A stretch of 64,000 nt of DNA, taken from NCBI GenBank assembly GCA_023014485.1, contig JAJOZX010007480.1, forward strand, positions 124,001-188,000, read 5' to 3'. Source of the stretch: Bathynomus jamesi. Taxonomy: Eukaryota; Arthropoda; Malacostraca; Isopoda; Cirolanidae. Below are positions 55,746 through 64,000 of this stretch, piece after piece. Under the pieces are notes generated by a model. The model did no database searches, was not told the DNA's origin, and worked only from the letters and a program-made list of their open reading frames with translations. A program made the translations under genes and the position numbers. Each line of letters starts with the position of its first letter. Positions within the stretch are counted from its first letter, which is position 1.

Positions 55746-56581
55746 AGATAAGGAAGAGTTTGATTAAATAATAATTTTATATAGGAATGATAATGATAGA
55801 AGACAAATGGCTTTTTCATATACTTCAGTGGTAAGAAATAAAATAAAATAGAGTTTTGGGTGCAATTTATTTTCATATATTTCTATGTTCTTATCTTTCA
55901 CTCTTAAAATTCGTCTGAAAATTCTCATTGAAAATTCTCATTGTAGAGATTAATAAGAGCAAATTCGATTTCAAATTTACATTGTAAATTTAATATGGAA
56001 AGAGTGAGTATAAAAATTTAATTGAAATTCTGATTAACTTAATTCCATGTTGGGTTTCTCGTTTTAAGGGATTTTCACTATCCCCGTTTTGGGGACAAAA
56101 TTGGCCATCGTTCCGGAATCCAGAGATATCGCTCTTTATAAAAAATAATGATGATAAAGTCTTAAAGTGCTTAAGCATTAGCTAAATCTATATTAGTTAG
56201 CTAACATTAAATATAAATATTTTACGCAATAATGATAAATATAATAAAGGATAGAGACTTGGCCGAGTTTCAAACACTGCAGAAACATAAATACGGTATG
56301 TAGCCTGGGCGGCTATGCCTACAATGCTCATTTGTAGCATTGCATTTCAACAAAAATAGATTATATTATAGTGTAATTTATACGAACACAACGCCTTTAA
56401 TATTCTTCTAACTAATTTGTAGTAAAAAAAAGGTGTGCCACTGAGTTGAAAATAATAACCGAAATTAAAATCTACTAAAATACAACATGTTCGATTGAAG
56501 GAACGGCTTTCAGTCTGAGTCAATCATCAAAAATACCAGTCATATTACACATGCACAACATCATACAGGGCATATTATAGT

Positions 56582-56795
56582 CAGAGCTGGGCATTTGCGG
56601 CATATTTTGCGGTACTGCGGTACTTGCGGTACCACCGCACTACCACCCCGGGCCCCCATAACGCAGTACCGCAAAGGATCGCTGAAAGTACCGCAGTACC
56701 GCTACCGCATTCAAATTTCCGCGTACCGGTTTGGTACCGGTTTGGTAGTGCAGCAGTACCGCAGTACCGCAATATGCCGCAAGTGCCCAGCTCTG
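56582..56795. mobile_element. 214-bp hAT-type MITE
   Basis: Ends CAGAGCTGGGCATTTGCGGC and the complement of GCCGCAAGTGCCCAGCTCTG, 8-bp duplication ATTATAGT (56574-56581, 56796-56803). The interior is built of GCGGTACTGCGGTA-type repeats in both orientations. The gene 1 copy at about 33,370 is empty. Confidence 0.9.
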
Positions 56796-57079
56796 ATTAT
56801 AGTCACTATTCGAGGTGTACAACGCAACGTGATTCGTGCTATTATAAATTTGTCATCATTGTCTTTATATTTGTATTTTGTAGATACAGTAGTAAATTAA
56901 TGTACAACTATTTCAAATAAGGATTTTAGAATAGTTTGTAAAACCGCGGAAATCCCGGGATTTGCTGCGTTTGTCCCACGGTTTAAGTTTATCATTTTTC
57001 GTCCAGGATCCCGGTTGAGAAACCCTAATTCCATGTACGGGAAGGAGGAACCAACAGTGAAAGCTCACAAAAATGCCCG

Positions 57080-57470
57080 CTCATAGAGGAAGATGAGAAC
57101 CAAAATCAAGGTCGAGGGTTTCGAGATGCCTGGACACTCTGCGTTTGAAAGATTGGGGGTCGTAAACAGGGGAGAAGAGGGGAAAATGGAATGAGGAACA
57201 TTGTTCCAGATTTCACCGGTTGAGTAGATGAAAGACTGAGCATATCGATTAACCCTTGCATTAGTGAGTTGGCGAAAATGGAATGAGAATGTGTCGATTG
57301 TCTGGTCTTGCGTGCTTTCCTTAAAATAGGAGGTAGACAGTTAGTGAGTTCAGAAGAGCAGTGTCCGTTATAATAGAGTGAGGAAACATTGCGGCAAAGA
57401 GAGAGGGATTGAAAACATTCATTAAGAGGCGGGGAAGTGATGGGACGAAAAACCTGCGATTCCATCCGAT
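57080..57470 (-). pseudogene. LINE protein C-terminal fragment
   Basis: The minus strand reads SSLYYNGHCSSELTNCLPPI, then RKTRQSTHSHSIFANS and a degraded FFPRTA-LWNSLP region, as in the C-terminus of RT proteins of CR1/L2-like elements. Confidence 0.65.
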
Positions 57471-57859
57471 CAAGTAGAGTTGTGTCGTTTGAGCGGGTGA
57501 GCTGTTTCCATTTAAGGGTAAAACATTAGGCCCATGTCTGTAAGAAATTTAAATTATTATTGAAATAAATAAATATTATATCTAAAATAAATTAATAAAA
57601 TGATAAATATAAATATTTTCAGAAGTAGGCCTATTTTCATTTTAGTAACACAATTTACTGCGTTTTGATCTATAGTTTTTTTTTCAAATATTTGCATGCC
57701 TTACGACCTTGTCATGCATAAACACGTAAAACGTTTTTTGTCAATATTTTGTTTTCTCCAAACATTCGTTACTGCTCTGATATTTTAAAAATGTACTGTA
57801 AATACAACGATTTTTATATGAGAGGAGGAACGCACGAAACATTTAAAAGGTTGAAAGGA

Positions 57860-57960
57860 TATTAATTATAATAATAATAATAATAATAATAATTCAGAAA
57901 GAACACATTGCATAAGATATACTGTATATCACATCCATATAGGCACAATGTTGGCATTAA
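57860..57960. repeat. (ATA)n and LINE tail
   Basis: ATAATA run followed by TTCAGAAAGAACACATTGCA, shared with 41,415-41,440. 57,475-57,860 shows no feature. Confidence 0.7.
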
Positions 57961-58479
57961 TGTTTAACTTTGTATTTTTTAGTGACAAGTAGTTTAATTA
58001 CAGTATTCTTATGTGAATATGCCGTTGGCAGGCATAACAGCTTTTCAGGCAAAAATCTTTGAGATTCATTTCAATTTTTAAAAAGGGAACTAAGAAATGT
58101 ATATAGAGTTTGTGGAAAAGAAAATAGAGTTGCATTTAGTTAATTCTGTCATTGCAAAGGAAAATTGAAATAAATTTCGAAATAATGGAAAAGAAAGTGT
58201 TAAACAATACGATATGATAATAGAAATAATAATAGGAAGAATAATAGAAAAGAAAAATAGTAAACAATACGGTAGACAGAACATGTTGAAATACCAATAA
58301 TAATTTACAAATTAGAAATTATGATACAATCTTAAAGTTACAAAAATACAGATAAATGAGGAGCATTATAACTATGGTGTAATATAATGAAAACTTTTAA
58401 CATATCATTTATATAGCTTGTGATTGCACACAATTTAAGATTGTGAATTTTGAATATATAATAGGTGATTTTCATTGTT

Positions 58480-58500
58480 TAGTAATACTTACAAGTTGCA

Positions 58501-58539
<39 letters not shown>

Positions 58540-59840
58540 ATATACACACACACACATACGTAAAATAGGAGTTAATAAAGTGCTTCTTTAGTGAGTTGCG
58601 AAACGAAATTAATGATGGTGCTTGTTTGATGTTTATAGATATAGCGTTCCAAATATCTGCCCCTTTGTAGGAGAGAGCATTTCTTGCAATTTGCATGGAA
58701 TAGTTTGGTTTATGTATGAAATCAGTGGGAAGCTTTGTATTATGATTATGGTTGGTTTGATCGGAGTAATCGCTCTGTGAATGGGCGAAGTATAGTATCT
58801 ATTACTTGCAATTTCTGTACCTACTGATACAGACAGGAACTTTATGCAAGTCATTTAGTTTTGGAATATTTAAATTTGTGAACATTGGAGAGGTATTAGA
58901 TTGCCTGTTATCATTGTTTGAGAGAGTTCGTAAGCATTTTTTATGGATTACTATTAGCAGATGTCATATATAATTCGTTGTACTACCCCATGCTGTGATT
59001 CCATATTGTAAGTGTGGATGAATAAATGAGTAATACAGTGTGAGGAGGGCATTTTGGGGAATTGTTTTATTTGAGTTTGAATATTATGTAGAGAAATTTA
59101 GATATTTTTCATTTGATATTTTGTGTGTGGCTTTTGAAATTTAATTTTTCATCTAACTCGGTGCCAAGCACTTTAACTTCATTTACTTTAGCAAGAGGAG
59201 TGTTTCCAGTTATTAATGGGGTATGCACGATTACAGTTTTTTACTTGGGATCACATACAATGATTTTATCAAGTTTAGTAAAAGCTTATTTGCACACATC
59301 CATTTATAGACATGATGTAACTGCCTGTTCACTTCGTTCATTAGGGAGTTGATATTGTGGTGTGTAGAAGTGAGTGTTGTATCGTCTGCATACTGAATAC
59401 AGTTTTATGTTGCTGAGCGATAAAAATAATTTATATGCATTAAGAAAAGTAAGTGTCCAAGGATATATTGTTGTGGAACTCCACTTTCCAATACAGCATA
59501 TTCTGATAAAATGTCATTTACTTTAACATACTGGTGACGATTAGAGATATGACTTAAACCAATTTAGCATATTTTCCCTTATACCATATGTGTTTAATTT
59601 ATCTAGTAAAGTAAGATATCATGTGAGAGCGGATGAAAGGCTTTTGACAGGTCAATGAAAACTAGGACTGTGTGCATTTATAGTTTAGGTTTTTATAGAT
59701 ATTTTCTCATAGCACGTTGATAGCGTCTTCTGTGGTGTGTGTCCTTCTCTAAACCCAAATTGTTTTGCTAGGATATTGTATTCAGCTAAGAATTTGATTA
59801 GTCTCTTTTATACAGTTCTTTCAAATACTTTACTTAAAAT
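58480..59840 (-). pseudogene. LINE reverse transcriptase, degraded but long
   Basis: The minus strand, in several frames, gives a fingers region with QFGFREGHTPQK, then NMLNWFKSYLSNRHQYVKVN, LESGVPQ, the catalytic CIQYADDTTLT (YADD), YPHLQYGITAWGS and the end NALSYKGADIWNAISINIKQ. The order is that of CR1/L2-type LINE RT. Stops and frameshifts are many. It overlaps a (TA)n(CA)n tract at 58,501-58,557. Confidence 0.8.
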
Positions 59841-59973
59841 TGGCAAAGTTAGTTTTAATTTATTAAAACCAAATTGTTAATACTTTCCATTTGTAACAAT
59901 TCTACTTTTTAACTTTTTACTTGTCATTTGTATTTCCAGTCCACAAAGTTTGTGTTAATTAACTTTTCTTCAG

Positions 59974-60177
59974 ATACACTTGGCGAATAAAGTAACCTTT
60001 GATTACTATGGCAGACCTGATGTGAAATCACTTCCATTGTTTGCTACACAGGTTGGTAATTCTGCCTCCCTGACGATGTCATTCACGTACCCTGGAGGAA
60101 TGTGCGGTCGCTACGTGATTGTTGTCAGGGAAATCAAACAAGAGTTTTTGATATTTTTTGAGCTACAAGGAACTTGA
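59974..60177 (+). pseudogene. Third copy of the lectin-like last exon, orphaned
   Basis: Follows a proper CTTCAG acceptor and reads IHLANKVTFDYYGRPDVKSL and GGMCGRYVIVVREIKQEFLI. It is nearly the gene 1 exon 7, but GGA is changed to TGA after the final LQGT, removing five residues. No exons 1-6 lie upstream in this copy. It could only be used if spliced to gene-external exons. Confidence 0.8.
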
Positions 60178-61058
60178 TATGTTTTTAAATAAAAACACCA
60201 CATTCAGACCATCTATAATAGTTTTATTACTGAATTGTACTTGTTTAACACTTAGTAAAGGTTACAGTTTTCTACTCTAACGGTGAACATTGAAAAGTTT
60301 CCTGTTTCTTATATATAACATAGACCCTCATATACATGGTAGTTACGAAGTGCTTGTGCAACAATACACTTTAATAACTTTTGGTGTACACATGATAGAA
60401 AGGAATTGGAAATGGCATATAAGTGCATAATTATTATTCTTTAACACACTACATTACAAATTTCTAGGTCTGAACATAAATGTCTCAATTATGCTTTCAT
60501 ATGCCGTTTACCATTTGTTTCTATGACATGTACAGTGCTTACAATTAGTCTCGCGCCTCTGTCTCGTCCCAAGCTAGTCTGTTAGGTATAAAATGGGCGG
60601 TCCTTATGGCAGCGGAGGTGTGTTCGGATTGGTGCACATAATTGCTCTAACCCCATCAATGACGTCCACATTATCATTGTGTCGATCACTCTATCTATTT
60701 ATATATAGAGACATACTGTATATAGATATATATAGAGTATGCAGGGGATAACGTGTCTCAGTCCCAGCTATGGTAGTTGTTTTACAATTAACAGTCCCAA
60801 GTGCAAGTTACGTTAACACCTCCACATAAACTACCCTGGACTAAAATAACATACGTCAAGCCCTTACCCACAAACCATTTAAAAGGTGTGATTTAAAAGC
60901 TCTCTGTGTGTGTCTCTGTGTGTCTCTCTGTGTGTCTCTCTCTGATCACACCGCATGGCAATGTATCCATATAACATTAATAATAACCGAAACTCGAGAA
61001 AATATCCTCTCTCCCTTCCGCTCTATCCCAAATCCTTTTCTGTTAGTAATCTCTTAAT

Positions 61059-61176
61059 TAGTAGTGCACCGATTAATCGGTATCGGCACCTTGCATGCCG
61101 GTATTTTCCTAATATCGGCAAAATGCCGATTAATCGGCATGTCAGGTACCGATACCGATTAATCGGTGCACCACTA
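61059..61176. mobile_element. 118-bp hAT-type MITE nested in the Tc1 element
   Basis: Ends TAGTAGTGCACCGATTAATC and the complement of GATTAATCGGTGCACCACTA, perfect 8-bp duplication CTCTTAAT (61051-61058, 61177-61184). Internal CGATTAATCG palindromes. Confidence 0.92.
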
Positions 61177-61495
61177 CTCTTAATACAAACTAATCTATCA
61201 TATTTGCGACTTTTTAACTCTGGTAGGATTCAATTCCATTCCTATAGTGTAAGATACTTAAATTCATGTGTGTATTATGCCATATGATGTGCGTAATAAA
61301 TAATCATTTTTAAATAGTTGGAGCGTTCAAGGTCATCTGTAATAATCTATAGACTACCCCTCAAACCCACTCTCAACACTTAGATTCCCCTAAGACACAG
61401 GCGTCTTCAAGTAACATGAATGCGTAGAGATCTAAGGTGTTAGATTCCATATTATATAATTTATGTGCTAGGTTTAAGAACGCTGGCATTGAAGG

Positions 61496-61873
61496 ATGGA
61501 AGGAAGGGACAGTAAAAGCGATAATAGGTTTAATGAAGGAAGTGGAATGAGGATGGAGGTAAGCGTTGCTATGTCGAAGGAAACGAGGTTGGGTGGGGAA
61601 TTACGAAGGGAGGAGGAAAGGGAGCCAGAGATTATTAATCTAATTCTGCCACCACGTTCTCCTGATATGAATCCGATTGAAAACCTTTGGGCAATAATGA
61701 TTAACGAATGGGAGCAACGCAATGAAAGAACATTTGAAGCACTTTTAGCTCACACGAGGAATAGTTGGGAGAGCTTACGTCGAACACCAAACATTCCCTA
61801 CAATCTGGCCTCTTCTATGCCGCAACGATTGCAAGAAATTATTGATGCTGGAGGAAGCTATACGAAATACTGA
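61496..61873 (+). pseudogene. Tc1 transposase, C-terminal part only
   Basis: From about 61,640 the frame reads LPPRSPDMNPIENLWAIMIN, which includes the catalytic Glu of the DD34E triad (PIEN), and ends RLQEIIDAGGSYTKY before TGA. The first 48 residues of this open frame do not match the family, and the helix-turn-helix and both Asp motifs are missing. Dead. Confidence 0.82.
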
Positions 61874-63830
61874 TGTTAAAGCCATGACGTAAATGTGTAT
61901 CGAATATATATTTATGTTAATATAGAATTTTATTATATTTTTATGTTTGACATCTATAAAAGTATATATTGTGACCATGAAAGAACTTTACTTATCCTTA
62001 GTTAGGATCTTTTCTTGCAATGTCTACGCTCGTGATGATAATATATGCATTGTTGAAACAAACTATGAGAAGGTAATAGTTTCAGGAAAAAAATAAAAAC
62101 TGGCAACATCGAGGCCATCACATGTTTATGGGAATTGTCATATGATATGCTACCAATAAACTCTTATATACTACTATATACAGTATACTATATTACGTAA
62201 TAATTACGATGAACAAATCAAATGCAAATTTCTTTGATTCACGGCCCACCAGTCTTGCTTTAGACTAGTGACTTTCATAAGATGGAATAGGTTACCACTT
62301 AAAACAATGGATAAACTATCTATTAGTGAGACGACCGTGACTTCCTCGAAATGCGAGCGCGTGAGAGGTTCACTGAGGAATTTGGTCATTAGATTCTTCA
62401 CGTAGGACATGTATCACAAACAACAATATTGACAACAATTCCCAACAATTACTTAATATCAATCATTGCACTTGAGCAAATAATTTAGACCTGCGTCAAA
62501 ATAACTTTGGTATCATGCCATGATTTGGGATATTTGTCGAATTAGTCGTTCTCTATAGTCTACAGTATATATTGAGACGGTATAATGTAATGCCCAGCTA
62601 ATATTATGATGACTAGGATTGCTCCATAATCATCCCAACATCCGGAAACTTGGTCATTCTGCTTCTTGATCATTTGTATTTTAAACACTAAAATGTAGCA
62701 GAAGTGACGTAATAATGGACGTCAATGATGGGGTTAGAGCAATTATGTGCACCAATCCGAACACACCTCCGCTGCCATAAGGACCGCCCATTTTATACCT
62801 AACAGACTAGCTTGGGACGAGACAGAGGCGCGAGACTTATTGTAAGCACTGTACATTAAAAGTTATTGAAGCTTAAATTTGCACAAGGACTTTGTAATCA
62901 ATCTGTTGATTTTACATTTCACCGAGATAATATAAGATCAGCTTGTGACAATATAAATTTAAAATAACTCAATTAAATTTTTCACAGATTTCAGCCTTTA
63001 TATTCACTTTCTTTGCGAGACCGTTTCGTCTGCTGGGATGACGTATATAAACAAGAAAAAGAGCATACTGAGCCTACTGTATGATATTTCGTACATCAAG
63101 ATCTATTAGTTGATAAATTCAAATCCAGGAAGATATAACAGTCAAAGATTCTTTGAATTAAGGTTCAAGCCCACCAACTACTAAAAGTTATTGTATCATA
63201 GGTCAAGTAACTAGATGTTAGGAGTATGAACCGCCATCTCATAATTATACTGACAATTAATGTTCTAGGCAAAGTACAAATGTAAGATCCGCCAATCATA
63301 TTGAAAGCATTTATGATGAATAGCTGAATGACTTTTATGGGTCAGTTTTTCTGAGTCTAAAAAGAAAAAACTGTAATAACGATAAAAGACAGGCTAAATA
63401 GTAATATTATGACCATACATGTAGGCAGTAGTCCCCTTTATTCCAAAGGCAATGATCCTCGGTCAAATTTAAATACTATCCAGATGTGCACAGTCAATTT
63501 GTCCGCCGAAGGGGACACCTAAAACCGAAATGCTTATTCTTGCTTGTTCATAAATCATTGGATAGCTTCTCGATATGTTCCTTTAATCATCTACATTTTG
63601 GTCTTGATCGCATAAAAAGACGATAAATGAGTTCAAGAATTCCGTGATTACAGTATTATGTTTGAACAAAGCTAAACATGTTTATTTCACCATTTTTAAT
63701 ATTGTATTCGTTACTCTATTTAAAATCGTTTGCGAACTGTCTTACTTTAAAACTTTAAAAAATCATTTATATTATACAATAATTTAGCTCCGTTTGTTAA
63801 CATTAAATTTATAGAACATTTTAGCAACGT

Positions 63831-64000
63831 TGTTGTTGTTGTTGTTGTTGTTGTTAGCCGATGAGCCCACCCTAACTGAGGAAGCCGGCGGCACGTACAG
63901 TAGGTAACTGATCGCCCTCTCCGGAGTGGACCAGAGGTTCAGCGCATTAGTGATGTTATGTTGTGTTCTATGTTGTGCTAGAGCGGTACAGTCTGTCATA
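63831..64000. repeat. (GTT)n and start of an unidentified sequence
   Basis: (GTT)n at 63,832-63,855, then GC-richer DNA (GCCGATGAGCCCACCCTAAC) cut by the window edge. A minus-strand open frame exists but is not interpretable. Confidence 0.4.

Larger units (their letters stand above)
60533..62851. mobile_element. Tc1/mariner-type transposon, 2.3 kb, with about 145-bp inverted repeats
   Basis: Ends CAGTGCTTACAATTAGTCTC and the complement of AGACTTATTGTAAGCACTG, TA on each side (60531-60532, 62852-62853). The inverted repeats extend to about 60,678 and from about 62,705. The gene 1 copy keeps the empty TA site at about 35,391. Inside lie a hAT MITE and the C-terminal part of a Tc1 transposase. 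Interior parts 60,680-61,050, 61,185-61,490 and 61,875-62,700 show no other features. Confidence 0.9.
55750..63830. repeat. Segmental copy of the gene 1 3' region (32.0-36.4 kb)
   Basis: Matches 32,005-36,370 in the same orientation (for example AATGATAATGATAGAAGACA at 55,786 and 32,559; GTAACCTTTGATTACTATGG at the exon). It ends where GCAACGTT is followed by (GTT)n at about 63,830. Size differences come from MITE and Tc1 insertions and from LINE DNA lost in the gene 1 copy. Confidence 0.88.

Noticed and set aside
55448..55747. 99-residue plus-strand open frame
   Set aside because: AT-driven composition, no motif, and it sits between the gene 2 promoter and the segmental copy without support.
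56595..56920. About 100-residue open frames at 56.6-56.9 kb
   Set aside because: They lie in the GCGGTACC-rich interior of a hAT MITE with defined ends and 8-bp duplication.

Overview
This is eukaryotic, AT-rich, repeat-laden DNA, most likely from an arthropod. The evidence is spliced genes with GT-AG introns, TATA-box promoters, TTAGG-type short repeats, Maverick/Polinton, Tc1/mariner, hAT-type MITE, Penelope-like and LINE sequences, and a secreted gene family ending in a fucolectin/F5-8C-like domain. I cannot name the species. All frame and homology statements come from reading the sequence by eye.

Layout. (1) 1-6.67 kb: repeat graveyard: a MITE, a LINE remnant on the minus strand, a Tc1 transposase tail and a Penelope-like (PLE) remnant with a GIY-YIG domain. 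(2) 6,680-23,268: one Maverick/Polinton with AG...CT termini and a perfect 6-bp target duplication (CATCTT at 6674-6679 and 23269-23274). Its centre holds a truncated integrase, a conserved small-gene set, a packaging ATPase and a protein-primed PolB, most of them frameshifted. The centre is flanked by about 2.3-kb inverted arms, each with the same four small genes. No capsid or protease gene is visible. The right terminal repeat is split by a microsatellite-rich tandem repeat that itself hosts a deleted Tc1 element and a 2.2-kb transposon with about 450-bp inverted repeats. (3) 24.1-34.6 kb: host gene 1 (plus strand, seven exons, 331 aa): signal peptide, coiled coil, fucolectin-like domain. 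(4) 40.8-55.1 kb: host gene 2 (minus strand), a paralogue facing gene 1 tail to tail, with the same exon plan and a conserved promoter. Its first three exons lie in a 4.05-kb near-identical tandem duplication. (5) 55.7-63.8 kb: a diverged segmental copy of the gene 1 3' region with a lone third copy of the last exon, carrying MITE and Tc1 insertions whose empty sites survive in the gene 1 copy.

The two host genes look like recently duplicated, secreted, lectin-like proteins. All introns before the terminal domain are phase 1, so exons 2-3 could be repeated without breaking frame. The Maverick is an old, virus-like self-synthesising element now degraded. Its rearranged architecture, with inverted gene arms joined to a cut integrase through a 63-bp PolB fragment, is the most unusual structure in the window. 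Three perfect palindromes and several hammerhead-like PLE motifs also stand out.
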